A stretch of 64,000 nt of DNA from Deinandra increscens subsp. villosa (GCA_039602395.1 JBCNJP010000006.1:44576428-44640427), one strand, 5' to 3'. Numbered from the stretch's first letter, positions 11,309 to 22,486 are shown. Program-made: numbers and translations. Notes: a model not told the origin generated them from the letters alone.

Positions 11309-13340
11309 CTATCTACAAGGGATTAGGCTCCATTTGGTTTCTTTACCAATTGCCTTTCCATTCCATGAAGGCATTCTTTTTGTTTGAATTCTCCCTCTAT
11401 AGTCTTCAAGTTTAGCATTACGAACATGCGATGTGAGACTAGCATGAATGGTCATGCCTAGTGCTCGAACTCGAAGAGGCTTAACGCTCTCCTTTCTAAT
11501 CACTGTATCAGCTACAGTGTTAGCTTTTCCAAGATGATAACGATTCATGTAATCGTAGTCATTGAGTAACTCAATCCATTGGCGTTGTCTTAAAATCAGA
11601 TCCTTCTGATGGAAGATATGCTGGAGACTCTTATGGTTAGTGAATACGATACCCTTCGTTCCATGCAAGTAGTGTCTCCAAATCTGTAGAGTGAACACAA
11701 CAGTTCTAAGTTCTAGATCGTGGGTTGTATAATCCTTCTCATGATTCTTCAGTTGTCAAGAAGCATAGGCGATTACGTTCTCTTGCTGCATTAGCACGCA
11801 TCCCCAAACGTTGATGCGAAGCTCACTAGATTTTTTTTTATTTCGTCAGGTAAGGATAGGATCGGTGCGTTGTAAAGTTTTTTCTTCAACAAATGGAAAG
11901 GCTCCTTCAGTCTAGGCATCCGAAATAAACTTCTTATCATTCTGAGTTAAAGCGGTCAGAGGCTACACTATCTTTGGGAAATTCTTAATGAATTGGTGCT
12001 AATAGCCAACAAGAGTTAAGGATCGTTGAATCTCTGATGGACTCGTGGGAGTACTCCAAATCCTGACAGATTCAACTTTAGATAGATCAACATGAATACT
12101 TTTATCGTTGATCACATGACTCAAGAATTGAACCACGCGAATCTAAAAGTCGCAGTTGGAAAATTTTGCGTACAATTCTTCTTTCTTCAGTAACTCCAGG
12201 ATAAGTCTTAATTGTTATTCATGTTCCTTCATATCACAGGAGTAGATTAGAATGTAATTGATGAACACGATAACAAATTTACCCAAATAAGGTTTGCACA
12301 CGCGGTTCATTAAATCTATGAACACTGCTAGTGTGTTGGTGAAACCGAATGGCAAAACGAGAAACTCAGAATGGCCATAGCGTGTTTTGAATGCTCTCTT
12401 GAAACGTCGTCATCTCTAACTCATAACTGATCGTAGCTTGATCTCAGGTCGATATTGGAATAGAAACTTGACCCTTGAAGTTGATCGAGTAAACCGTCGA
12501 TCGTCGGGAGCAGATAGCGGTTCTTTATTGTTAGCTTGCTCAATTATCTGTAACCGATATACATCTGATATGTTCCATCTTTCTTCTTTATGAACAACAT
12601 AGTAGCACCCCAAGGAGAGTGACTTGGCCAGATGAAACCTTTATCCAACCACTCTTGTAGTCGATTGGATAGCCCTTGCACCTCGGACGGTGCAAGATGG
12701 TGAGGGGATCTGGCAACGGGGGCGGCTCCTAGTGTTAAGTCGATGCGAAAATTTACTTGCCAAGGTGGTGGTAAGCCAGGTAAGTCTTTAGGAATGACTT
12801 CTGTGATTTTACAGACCGCTGTAACATCTTTAATACGCTGCTCTTTTGGCTTCTTCTCCGTTACATTAGCCAGAATGGCATGACATCCTTCGCCGAGGAA
12901 TTTTTGGGTCTTTATGCAAGCTATGATGTTGAGTTGGGCTTCACTCCTTTCTCCTTACACATTAAATGTGTTGTCGTTTGTGAATAGCATTCTGACTATC
13001 TTCTCGTGGAAAATGATCTCCACATGGTTCGTTGATAACCAATCTATTCTATTGACAAACCTCAACACTTCCTAATTCCACATGCATTAGATCAATGTCA
13101 AACGTATGCTCCAAAAATTCAACCGAACATCCTTTATAAATTTCTCTAGTTTCTATCACCATTAGCTAATTCTAAGGTAATCTTAGTGTCTAAGGCAACA
13201 GGGGTGATTTCGAGCAATTGACTAAAATCGGTAGACACGAAGCTTCTATCGGAACCAGTATAGAAGCATAATGGTTAGTAAGTAGAAACTTACCCGTCAA
13301 CGTGTTAGGGTCATGGCGGGTGTTAATTGAATTGATGAAA
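11309..13340 (-). pseudogene. pol: A pol remnant: protease, reverse transcriptase, RNase H
   Basis: Read from high to low coordinates. A decayed aspartic protease (about 13180-13330) has the usual D-T/S-G active site reading YTGSDRSFVS. The RT thumb and palm follow; at about 12245-12265 the catalytic FIDDILIYS motif reads FINYILIYS, so both active-site aspartates are gone. RNase H at 11309-11698 has IWRHYLHGTKG, with the usual FTDHKSL changed to FTNHKSL, and HLGKANTVAD. Frameshifts and stops occur throughout. Motif style is Ty3/gypsy. No integrase follows. Function is lost; the call rests on motif recognition. Confidence 0.8.
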
Positions 13341-13393
13341 ATGCTCTTCCCTTTTGCTAGGTTGGGAGTCTGGTTCTTCAGCTTAGGGAAATC

Positions 13394-14129
13394 TCACGCG
13401 ATGTGCCATTTAGCTTTGCAATGTCCATAATAGATGTTTCTGTAATCCATGGAGTGGTGAAGGTTGCACACGTTACATAAAGGTAGGTTAGCGGAGTAAC
13501 GAGTCTTTCTTGACTCGTGAACAGGTGCAGAGGTAACATAGACCTTCATTGACTCCGGATTCTTCTCGAGAACCTTCTCTGAATTCTTCTTGGCAAAAGT
13601 CACACCTTGACGTGTGGCTTGACAAACCAGATTATGTGCCAGTTGCACAACACTCTGAAAAGGGGTTGGGTTTGATGCCAAAATATTTCTTAGAATATGG
13701 GGTGCAAGACCCCAGATGTACCTTCTTGTACATAGGAGTGACCATGGTTAAACAAAGATGAGTAAGTTCATGAAATCACTTGGTGTAGCCAGCGATATCG
13801 GCACCATTCATAGTCAAACTCTAGAACTTGGCTTCCAACTTCTGAAGCTCTTCCCTTAGGCAGTATTCGTCATGCGAAAGTTGCTTGACTTCATTCTAAG
13901 TCATCGCGTAGGCTAAGTCAGTTCCTATGGAGTCGTTGTGGGAGTTCCACCATGTGAGCGCACATTCGGTGAATGTGTAGGTAGGGTACTTAACCACGTA
14001 GCCTTCGGAGCAGTTGCTTATGCAAAATACTAACTCTGTCTTCCCAATCCATCTGATTAGTCTAATGGCATATTTCGTGACTTTGAAGTTCATAGTGTCA
14101 GGATCTATTTGACAATGGATCTCATCCAA
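13394..14129 (-). pseudogene. gag: A gag remnant with degraded zinc knuckle
   Basis: The 13896-14129 ORF contains the gypsy capsid hallmark ALTWWNSHND preceded by an ISNC...VKYPTYTF segment. Toward the 5'-to-3' end on the minus strand, 13394-13681 carries a CNVCNLHHS...CxxxC-type degraded knuckle. Several stops and frame changes separate the pieces. Gag would form the particle and bind RNA; this copy cannot. The true start is not visible upstream. Confidence 0.75.
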
Positions 14130-14186
14130 TACACGAATGCTAGTGTGGAACTACAAGTATATATGATCAATCAGCAAGTAATATTG

Positions 14187-14372
14187 TAAGTGTCGCACAA
14201 GTCCGCTAAGAACAACCTACAAGTCCACTAGGAATAACTTGTGAAGTACGCAATCATCCAAGTTCGCTAAGCATTGTTGAAGTTCGCTAAGACTTTAAGT
14301 TTGCTAAGAGCTTTCTGAAGTCTGCTAGGAAGGAAAACAAGTTCGCTAAGAACAAAGTACAAGTTCACTAAC
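14187..14372. repeat. Degenerate array of AAGTTCGCTAAG in the A leader
   Basis: About seven copies of a 12-mer close to AAGTTCGCTAAG (variants AAGTCCACTAGG, AAGTTTGCTAAG, AAGTCTGCTAGG) recur every 20-35 bp. They lie in the non-coding part of A between gag and the LTR. Confidence 0.7.
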
Positions 14373-14983
14373 TTTTGTTTTTTTAAAGGACTTCAGACCA
14401 AAATATTTAAAATCATGAGTTCTTCATATCCAGGAGGTTCTTCAAGGAGATGTTCATCAGAAATGCTCAATGGTGAAGAGTTTGAGTTGCCACAACCAAA
14501 AGGATAGATTTTACAGATAGGCTTGCATATCATGAAGTCCTTGTAGGATCAGTAACGCGCACTACGCGGTGATCTACCTTGATTCCTATCATTGGTACGA
14601 TGTGCCTTCCTAGTAGCTACGGTTCTGACGACTCTCTAGGTGATCATTGCCTCGATTTTGGAGGCAGTCATTAAGAGAGGGTCAAGGGGTTTCGGGTTTC
14701 GCGTTTCAGAGACATGTTTTCTCTAAAGGTTCTTAAATGGTGGTGTAAAGAGAATTGGACTATATATATACTAAAGTCATGATAATATTAATATCATTAA
14801 TATAAATATTAGAAGGCTAATAAGTATATATGGAACATGAGACATCATGTTAGTATGACAAGTAAATATATACCTAACATGAGACAACATGTTAGCATGA
14901 ATAGTGAATGTATACCTAACATGAGATAACATGTTAGTAAGATGGCCTTGTATGCAAATGGTACTTGTAGAGCGGGCTATAGT
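14373..14983. other. A leader region without a gene
   Basis: Apart from the hairpin repeats, no coding sequence or primer binding site is seen. The LTR match begins abruptly near 14984 at a point equivalent to base 1538 of the left LTR, so the first roughly 640 bp of the right LTR and the PBS are missing. Confidence 0.55.
14833..14937. repeat. Three hairpin repeats, about 42-bp period
   Basis: AACATGAGACAACATGTTAG-like units start at 14833, 14876 and 14918. Each contains AACATG and CATGTT as inverted arms, so each can form a small stem-loop. They sit in A's leader next to the truncated right LTR. Confidence 0.75.
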
Positions 14984-15135
14984 CCAAATAGATTTATTCA
15001 CTAGTTATCGTTTTGTTACAGGAACTAACTGAAATCAATTATTGGCGGGATTTGTAGAAATATGTTGTATAACAAATTACTATGAAGGGGTATGAAAGAA
15101 CAGATAATCAATAAGGCGTAACAGTTGTACCATAA
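14984..15135 (-). repeat. Right LTR of A, part 1 (truncated start)
   Basis: Matches 1538-1693 of the left LTR with few differences, then is cut by element B. Its last five bases, CATAA (15131-15135), are B's target duplication. Confidence 0.85.
15131..15135. other. Target-site duplication of B, left copy (CATAA)
   Basis: CATAA abuts TGTAACGACG here and follows GGTTGTTACA at 37047-37051. The intact site, ACCATAATATCAAG, survives in A's left LTR near 1688. Confidence 0.95.
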
Positions 15136-17310
15136 TGTAACGACGCTAATTATTTTTACTATTTCGTTAACGAATATTTAACTTGAAAAGTGGTCCCAGA
15201 AAATTTCATGGTAAATTGTTCGTTTATACGATAACATCTTGCATTTTTATCCACATACGTAATAGATAGAGTGTCAAATACAAGTGTGTCATTAAGTTCA
15301 TCAAAACCTTAGAAACCAAGTGTGTGCTAAATACAAGTTAATACTAGTTCAATTATTTTCAAAGGATGGCTACGACGAGCCATGATCATCGAAAGAGGTG
15401 GCAACTTGCGTGTTCGGTTCGTCTCGAGCTCGGGGGATCCGTATCTACATGGTAGTTTTACCTGCGTGCAATTACACCACATTAGTATGAAACGTTAATG
15501 CAAGTTGGAACGACATTTAGGCATTAAAACGGAGGCGAAGTTTCAAAATTTAGGTTGCTCCACCGTAAGCTACGCTGGCCACCGTAGCTTACGGTGGCTT
15601 CAGCTAGCCTACGGTGGCTTGATGCTGGCCTACGGTGGGTGCCAAGGCTGCAGGCCACCGTAGCTTACGGTGGCCACCGTAAGCTACGGTGGTACCTGTG
15701 GTTTTGGTACCCCGTCTTGGTTCTTTTTCCACTTAATCACCCGGATTCGATTTCCCACCATTTCATAAGTTACCAACACATGGTTTAAGCTCCAAAAACT
15801 TGCTAGACTCAAAAATTTAGACATGGACCAATTACCCATCGTTACCTTGCTTTTACTTACCCGGTTGACCCGTTAAGAGCCAACCCATGCCTCCAATCAT
15901 CCGAGATCATAAATGAACCCGACTTTGGACATTTCATAAATGTGTATAGTCATCCTTGCCAACCACCAAGGACCCAATTAACCCTTGTGGCATCTTCGGA
16001 TCAATTATCCGATGGCTAAAGCATGCGGAGGGAAGGCAAATCAACCCAATTTGATTGACTAAGCCACTTCCTCCTTCCCTCTATGAGGGTATCCATTTAT
16101 CCCCTCATGAGGGAAGACTTATCCTTTTCTACCCACTAGGGTCCATAACCAAATGTAGGATGTCTATAATTTTTCTTACTAATATAACGAACAAGATGTA
16201 CGTTACCTCGATTGCTTGACGTTCCACTACCACTAGCGTGTGCTTGGTTACTCCCTTCGAAGCCTTGATTGCCTATATTATCAATAGCTCATCAAGACCA
16301 TAGCCATAACAAGAATTTTGCAACCATGGCATCAATTATAAGATATCACCCAATCATGGTGACATCAATAGTTTCACAAATCTATCATCATGTAAGACCT
16401 CAATTAACACCAAGTTCACCATTCGAGCATACTTACCAACATTTCATAATTTTTACTATTATACAACTCGTTTTATCACGGGATCATTGTCACATGCCTT
16501 CTATGATTTCCTAGCCACAATTCATGGAAATTTACTCAATTATAGTCTAAGGATCTTTACACAAGCATTTTATCAAACACATGGTAGGCATAGTCTATGT
16601 TATTAGTCCTAACTTGGTTTTCATGTTTGCTAATCACCATCTCACCTCTATTAAGTGCGATTCAAGTCCAATACATGTATTAACACACAATGTTCACAGG
16701 AAATTCACATATACACACAATTTAGCTCATTGTCTATGAACCCCCAAATTGGGTTTTTCGCAATTCATGGGCTAGTCACCAAGTTGGGAGGCTAGCCCTC
16801 CTAATACACTATCTACATGTGTACAAGCATCACAATTTCAGCATATAGCAAGCAGAACCCATCAATTTCATGATCTACACATCAATTTCCAAGTTCCTAC
16901 ACATGCATTAAGGTGGGGGTTACACTTACTTGGTCAACTAGATAGTAGGACACAAGGATTTCCCTTCCAAATCCACACACATGCACACAATCGCAGGTCT
17001 TAAGAGGAGGAAGCCAGAATTTCGAGTTCAAGAGGTGGAGGGGGCTTGGGTTCGATCAGCAGGAGGAGATGTCGATCTCCTCTTGTTTCCAGCCCCTTTT
17101 CTCTAAACTAATTTGCACAAGTTGCACTTTAGTCCCTCCACTTCTAATTCTTTTCAATTGTTAACATAATATGGTTAGTTTCACATGTAACCCTCCCATT
17201 ATAACCTATTTATGCAATGTTCTAGCGATTATAGGTTTTCTATTAAACCCCAAGTTAAGTTTACACAAAATTTAACGAAAATTACAAATCATAGAATTCG
17301 GGTTGTTACA
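15136..17310 (-). repeat. LTR of B, left copy (3' LTR)
   Basis: Starts TGTAACGACGCTAATT and ends ATTCGGGTTGTTACA. It has the same length as 34872-37046 and is nearly identical. It carries a cluster of self-complementary CCACCGTAGCTTACGG motifs at 15560-15692. ORFs at 15594-15788 and 16269-16514 recur unchanged in the other LTR only because the LTRs are identical. Confidence 0.96.
15560..15692. repeat. Palindrome cluster in B LTR
   Basis: Repeats of CCACCGTAGCTTACGGTGG occur in both orientations. At 15655-15692 a 19-base arm is followed directly by its exact reverse complement, a 38-nt perfect spacerless palindrome. The same cluster is at 35296-35428 in the other LTR with one change in a non-paired base. 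Confidence 0.9.
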
Positions 17311-17335
17311 ACTCCACCCCCCTTAAAGGGTTTCG
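17311..17335 (-). promoter_or_regulatory. Polypurine tract of B
   Basis: The minus strand reads CCTTTAAGGGGGGTGGAGT directly before the LTR start TGTAACAACCC. It is the primer site for plus-strand DNA synthesis. Confidence 0.9.
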
Positions 17336-17347
17336 TCCCCGAAACAG

Positions 17348-20300
17348 TCACATACCGAATAAGTGGGGATAGTAGCGTTGCATGTCTTCCTCCGACTCCC
17401 AAGTTAGATCCGATCCTTTCCTATGCTCCCATTGAACCTTCACTTGGTTCACTTCTTTGTTTCTCAGCCGCTTAACATTACGGTCGAGAATCGCAATAGG
17501 CCTCTCGACATAGTTAAGCTTATCATCAATCACTAAATCATCGAGTGGCACATAGGCGCTCTCGTCGGCAAGACACTTCCTCAAATAGGACACGTGGAAC
17601 GTATTGTGAATGCCGCTTAGCTCCTCTGGCAATTCCAGTTGATAGGTCCAATGAATCAAGGACTTAGCTTGCCTCTCTTCCTAAAACGAATCACACCTTT
17701 CCACGGGGAGACCTTTAACATGACATAATCTCCCTCTTGGAACTCTATTGGTCTCCTTCTCTTATCCGCATAAGATTTTTGTCTATCTTGAGCGGCTTTT
17801 AGTCGTGCGCTCACGATGTCGATCTTGGCCGACGTTTCCCGAACCACCTCGCGGCTACTTAGCTCGCGTTGCCCCACTTCACCCCAACATACGGGTGTTC
17901 GGCACTTTCTACCATACAACATCTCGAACGGAGGCATTCCAATACTCGAGTGATAACTATTATTGTAGGCAAATTCTACAAGTGGCAAGTGTCGGTCCCA
18001 ATTTCCCCCGAAATCAATAACACATGCCCGAAGCATGTCTTCCAACGTTTGGATGGTCCTCTCGCTTTGGCCGTCGGTTTGGGGGTGATATGCTGTACTG
18101 AGGTGTAATCTAGACCCCATTTCCTCTTGGAACCCTTGCCAAAATTCCGATGTGAACCGGGTGTCCCGGTCCGATACTATGGAAACCGGTACCCCGTGGC
18201 GAGACACAATTTCGTCAATGTATATATCGGCCAATTTCTCCGATGAGTACTTCTCCCGGATAGGGAGAAAGTGTGCGCTTTTGGTTAGCCGGTCCACGAT
18301 CACCCAAATAGCGTCATGTTTCCTGGCCGTTCTTGGCAGCTTGGTTACCAAGTCCATAGTCACATGTTCCCATTTCCACACGGGGATTTCCAAGAGTTGC
18401 AACTTCCCTATGGTCTTTGATGCTCAGCCTTGACTTGTAGACAAGTCAAGCATCTCTCGACGTACTTGACTATGTCGCGTTTCATCCCGGGCCACCAATA
18501 ATTGGCCTTTAAGTCGTTATACATCTTTGTTGCCCCCGGGTGTACCGTGTACCGAGACTTGTGGGCCTCGTCTAATAACATTTTCCTCACATCGCATGAG
18601 TTGGGAACCCAAACTCGCCCAAAGCGGGTCTTTATTCCACTTTCTTCATCTACTAGATCTTTTACTTGGCCCATAATCCGCTCCTTTTTCCAGTTTTCTT
18701 CTTTGACTGCTTCGGTTTGGGCCTCCTTGATTCGTGCTATCAAGTTAGAGGTCACCACAAGTTGCATAGATCTCACTCTAATGGGCGCATAGTCCCCCTT
18801 TCGGCTTAGGGCGTCGGCTACCACATTGGCCTTGCCCGGGTGATAGTGAATCTCGCAGTCATAGTCCTTGATCGTCTCAAGCCATCTTCGTTGCCTCATG
18901 TTCAAGTCCTTTTGGTCGAAGAAGTACTTGAGGCTTTTGTGATCGGTGAAGATTGTGCATTTGGCCCCATACAAATAATGTCGCCAAATCTTCAAGGCAA
19001 ACACTACCGCCGCCAACTCTAGGTCATGCGTAGGATAGTTTTGCTCGTGCACCTTTAGTTGCCGAGATGCATACGCGATCACCTTGCCTCGTTGCATCAA
19101 TACACATCCGAGGCCAACTTGCGACGCGTCCGAGTAAACCACCATGTCCTCGTTGCCCTCAGGCAGAGTTAAAACCGGGGCTTGAGTAAGCTTTTGTTTG
19201 AGGCTTCGAAATGCCTCCTCTTACTCGGTACCCCATGCAAACTTAGTTTCTTTCTTAGTCAGCTTCGTTAAGGGTAAGGCTATTTTCGAGAAATCTGGGA
19301 TAAATCTCCGGTAGTAGCCTGCTAGCCCGAGGAAACTCCTAACCTCGGTGGGAGTCTTAGGAGCTTCCCATAAGGTTACCGCTTCAACTTTAGCCGGGTC
19401 CACCTTAATCCCCTCGGAACCAATTACATGGCCCAAAAATTGCACTTCTCTCAGCCAAAATGCACATTTAGAGAACTTGGCATACAACTTCTCAACTCTT
19501 AGTCTCTCAAGTATCTCTCGTAAATGCTTGGCATGCTCGGCCTCGCTTCGAGAGTAGATCAAAATATCGTCAATGAAGACTATCACCGATTTTTCTAGCA
19601 TGGGTTTGCACACACGGTTCATTAAGTCCATGAAGGCCGCCGGTGCATTTGTCAACCCAAAGGACATCACACAGAATTCGTAGTGCCCGTAGCGAGTTCT
19701 AAAGGCAGTCTTGGGGATGTCCTCTTCCTTCACCTTAAGCTGATGGTACCCCGACCGCAAATCGATCTTGGAGAACCACTTAGCCCCTTGTAACTGATCG
19801 AATAGGTCGTCAATCCGGGGCAATGGATATCGATTTTTCACCGTGAGTTTATTTAACTCCCGGTAATCGATGCACATTCGCATACTTCCATCTTTCTTCT
19901 TTACGAATAGAACCGGGGCTCCCCATGGTGAGATACTCGGCCTAATAAACCCCTTGTCCAGCAACTCCTGGATTTGGGTATTGAGTTCCTGCAACTCTGG
20001 GGGGGCTAACCGATATGGTGCCCGTGCTACCGGCTTGGCATTCGGAATAAGGTCAATTCTGAATTCCACGTCTCTATCCGGAGGCATACCCGGCAAGTCT
20101 TCCGGGAACACATCTTTGAATTCTTGGACTACCGGTAACTCATCTATTACCGGTCCTTGTACTCTTGTGTCGGTCACCATAGCTAGAAAGGCTCGGCATC
20201 CCTTTTTTATATACTTTCTCGCTTTGTGCATGGAGCATATTATGGGAGTTCCGCTTTTGTCACCCAGTATGGTGACTTTGTCTCCCGTAGGTGACATGAG

Positions 20301-20960
20301 TTCAATTGTCTTGTGATCACATATCACTCTCGCGTGGTGGCGGGATAGCCAATCCATTCCTACCACCACCTTGAACTCCCTCATAGCCATAGGGATGAGG
20401 TCAATGGGGTATTCTTCCCCGTTGATGGTGATCGTGCATCCCCGACATACATCATAAACAAGTATAGATTTATCGTTAGCAACTTCTACTTCTAAAGGTA
20501 CATGCAACTTTTCAATCACAAATGAAGGGTGCTTAACAAAATCAAATGAGACAAATGACCTATTAGCACCCGTATCAAATAATACACATGCAGGCAACGA
20601 ATTAATCGGAAAAGTACCTGACACGACATTAGGGTCAATCTTGGCCTCATCGGCCGTTAGCTGGAATGCCCTTCCGGTGGCCCGCGGAATTTCAGTTTTT
20701 CCCCCACTCCTTGACCCTTCACCCATCAATTTTGGGCAGTTCGGCTTCTTATGACCCGTCTGATAGCAGTTGAAGCATCTAACTACTTCAGAGGGGCAAT
20801 TGGAGACAAGGTGGCCCTTTTTGCCACAATTCAAACATGGTCGATCTTTGAAGAGGCACTCGCCCGGATGCCCCCTCCCACAAATCTTGCATTTGGAGTT
20901 TCCCCCTGGAACTCTTTCTTTTTGGGAGACTCCCCCTTTTTCTGCTTCTTTGAAGGGTTT
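17348..20960 (-). pseudogene. pol: B pol (protease, RT, RNase H, integrase) with several breaks
   Basis: From high to low coordinates: CCHC knuckles (NCGKKGHLVSNC and CFNCYQTGHKKPNC) at 20720-20834; aspartic protease LFDTGANRSF at about 20562-20583; RT with intact FIDDILIYS at about 19560-19580; RNase H (YSDASQVGLG, FTDHKSLKYF) at 18780-19145; integrase zinc finger and WWPGMKRDI at about 18440-18530; integrase core with IVSDRDTRF and HPQTDGQSER at about 18090-18320; a C-terminal segment ending WESEEDMQRYYPHLFGM at 17348. Breaks: an in-frame stop after WGTE (about 19221), another after EHQRP (about 18405), a third near 17656 with a small deletion and frame change just after. The catalytic motifs themselves look sound. 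Ty3/gypsy; this copy cannot make full-length Pol. Confidence 0.92.
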
Positions 20961-21478
20961 GATTGTGCCTCATTAGGCCCTTTCCTTTCCCGGGTTTCTT
21001 CCTTTCGGGTGATATCAAGTTCCCGAGCCCTCGCAGCATTAATCATTTCTTCCACAGTATTGAAGCTCGTTAGGGGCACGAAGTCCTTAATCTTGGGCTT
21101 TAGCATGTTCCTATAGAAGAACATCCTTGCCCCTTCGGTGGGCAACACGTCTGCACAAAACCTGACCCGATCAAGGTAGATCCCCGTGATTTGATCTACC
21201 GTTTGGTCATCGGTCTGCTCCAATTTGAGGAACTCCTGCTTGAGTTTGTTCACCATTGCCTTCGGGCAATGATGTTCAGTAAAGATCTCTTTGAATTCGG
21301 GCCACGTTAGTGCATTAATTGCAACGTCCCCTTTTTCTTGGGCCTTTGCATCCCACCAATCTTTTGCCCGGTCCCGAAGTAGACCCGTGGCATAACTCAC
21401 TTGATCATCTTCTTCACAATGGGTCCGGCGGAATACACCCTCCACGTTGGTGATCCACCGATGGCAAGCAATAGGATC
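20831..21478 (-). pseudogene. gag: B gag, C-terminal part (split by C, frameshifted)
   Basis: Continues B's capsid from the C insertion point: YATGLLRDRAKDWWDAKA marks the gypsy gag core, followed by a basic Lys/Glu-rich linker. Between about 20930 and 20960, at a CCCAAAAAGAAAG run, the frame shifts relative to the zinc knuckles that normally end Gag, so this ORF stops at 20831 while the knuckle frame runs on into pol. The N-terminal part is at 34177-34451, across element C. Confidence 0.9.
21474..21478. other. Target-site duplication of C, left copy (GGATC)
   Basis: GGATC precedes TGTTGGGCTA here and follows GGACCTACA at 34177-34181, so C's ends are exact. Confidence 0.95.
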
Positions 21479-21876
21479 TGTTGGGCTATATTATGTAAGG
21501 CATGAACATTAGTTGGGCTTTTGTATTTGGGCTTTATCTAGCTTAGTTAATAGGCCATGTGGGCCATTTAAATGATTATGATTGGGCTAGTTTAGTGTTT
21601 ATGATTGGCCCAAGCTCATGTATGAGGTGGTATAAATACCACCTCATTGTAATCGATTAGGGTAAGCTTTTCCAATACAACTTCAGAGTTTACGATTTCT
21701 TGTCCCTTCTAGTTTACGATCAGCTTCCAATAGTAGTTGTTCTTCATTCAAGGCTTCATCTTTTCACTAGATCTAGTCTATTCTTCTACTATTGTTCTTG
21801 AATCAATCTTATACAAGGATTCCGCACTTGTATTATGATTAGATATCGTGTGTTTGGGATGATTTCTGGACCTACA
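21479..21876 (+). repeat. 5' LTR of C
   Basis: 398 bp. It carries a TATA box inside a perfect palindrome (21622-21647), then two GTTTACGAT motifs (21688, 21712) that recur in the leader and spacer. The 3' LTR is 33780-34176. Confidence 0.96.
21622..21647 (+). promoter_or_regulatory. TATA box embedded in a 12-bp-arm palindrome (C 5' LTR)
   Basis: Arms ATGAGGTGGTAT and ATACCACCTCAT flank a 2-nt spacer, so TATAAATA (21631-21638) lies at the dyad. It is preserved at 33923-33948 in the 3' LTR. Transcription should begin about 30 bp downstream. Confidence 0.8.
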
Positions 21877-21878
21877 AT

Positions 21879-21891
21879 TGGTATCAGAGCC
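21879..21891 (+). promoter_or_regulatory. Primer binding site of C (initiator tRNA-Met)
   Basis: TGGTATCAGAGCC, two bases after the LTR end CCTACA. Confidence 0.96.
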
Positions 21892-21959
21892 AAGAATCAT
21901 CGATTCGAGGCTCTCACGATATTGATTCAAGTGTATTTCTGGGTTTCAGCTGTGTTTTT

Positions 21960-22440
21960 GTTCAAGTTTTGAAGATTTGAGGGTGTTTTTGGAGTTTACG
22001 ATCTGCGTAGCTGCTGTGTTCTTCAAGTTTTGACGTTCACGATTGAATTTTCTGGGTTTCTTGGTGTTTACGACAGCTCCTGTTGAAGATATTCATCATC
22101 TTGGGCGATTACGACTTCAAGATCGCATTTTTGTGCGTTTACGATCCGTACCTTTCAGTGTTTACGACATTTCCTTGTCGTAATCGGTGTTTACGATTGT
22201 GCCAATCGGAATCGCGTGATCGGAATCGGTGTTTACGATCAAAACTGATCGTAATTGGAGTTTACGATTATCACTTATCGGAATCTGTGTTTACGACATC
22301 CGGAGTCGTAATCAGTTATCGTAATCGGTGTTACGAGTCGTTAATCGGATCGGTGTTTCGATTCATCGATCGTAATCAGGTGTTCGATCGTAATTGAATA
22401 TTTACGATCGTAATCTTGTGGTTTTTTATCGTAATCACAG
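21960..22440 (+). repeat. TTTACGA/TCGTAA motif array in the C leader
   Basis: GTTTACGAT or GTTTACGAC occurs about eight times (near 21993, 22066, 22137, 22160, 22189, 22230, 22259, 22288), with complementary TCGTAAT-type words between them. Pairs form hairpins: TTACGACA...TGTCGTAA near 22162, TTACGATC...GATCGTAA near 22232, TTACGAC...GTCGTAA near 22290. Near 22402 they fuse into the palindrome TTACGATCGTAA. The leader is otherwise untranslated. Confidence 0.85.
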
Positions 22441-22486
22441 AATTTGATCGTTTGGACTTTAGTTTTAAGTTTCCTAAGCTATCGAA

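Noticed and set aside
14187..14372. CRISPR-like array
   Set aside because: The repeats are only 12 bp, degenerate and irregularly spaced, and the window is plant DNA.
15594..15788. Identical small plus ORFs in both B LTRs (also 35330-35524, 16269-16514, 36005-36250)
   Set aside because: They are identical because the LTRs are nearly identical, and they run through the palindrome cluster or simple LTR sequence. No sign of coding.
20930..20960. Programmed frameshift between B gag and its zinc knuckles
   Set aside because: CCCAAAAAG is slippery-looking, but gypsy Gag normally contains the knuckles in frame and B has several other lesions, so an ordinary indel is simpler.
21879..21891. tRNA-Met gene fragments at TGGTATCAGAGCC sites (also 34856, 43903, 55926)
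   Set aside because: Each abuts an LTR end and is a primer binding site, not a tRNA gene.
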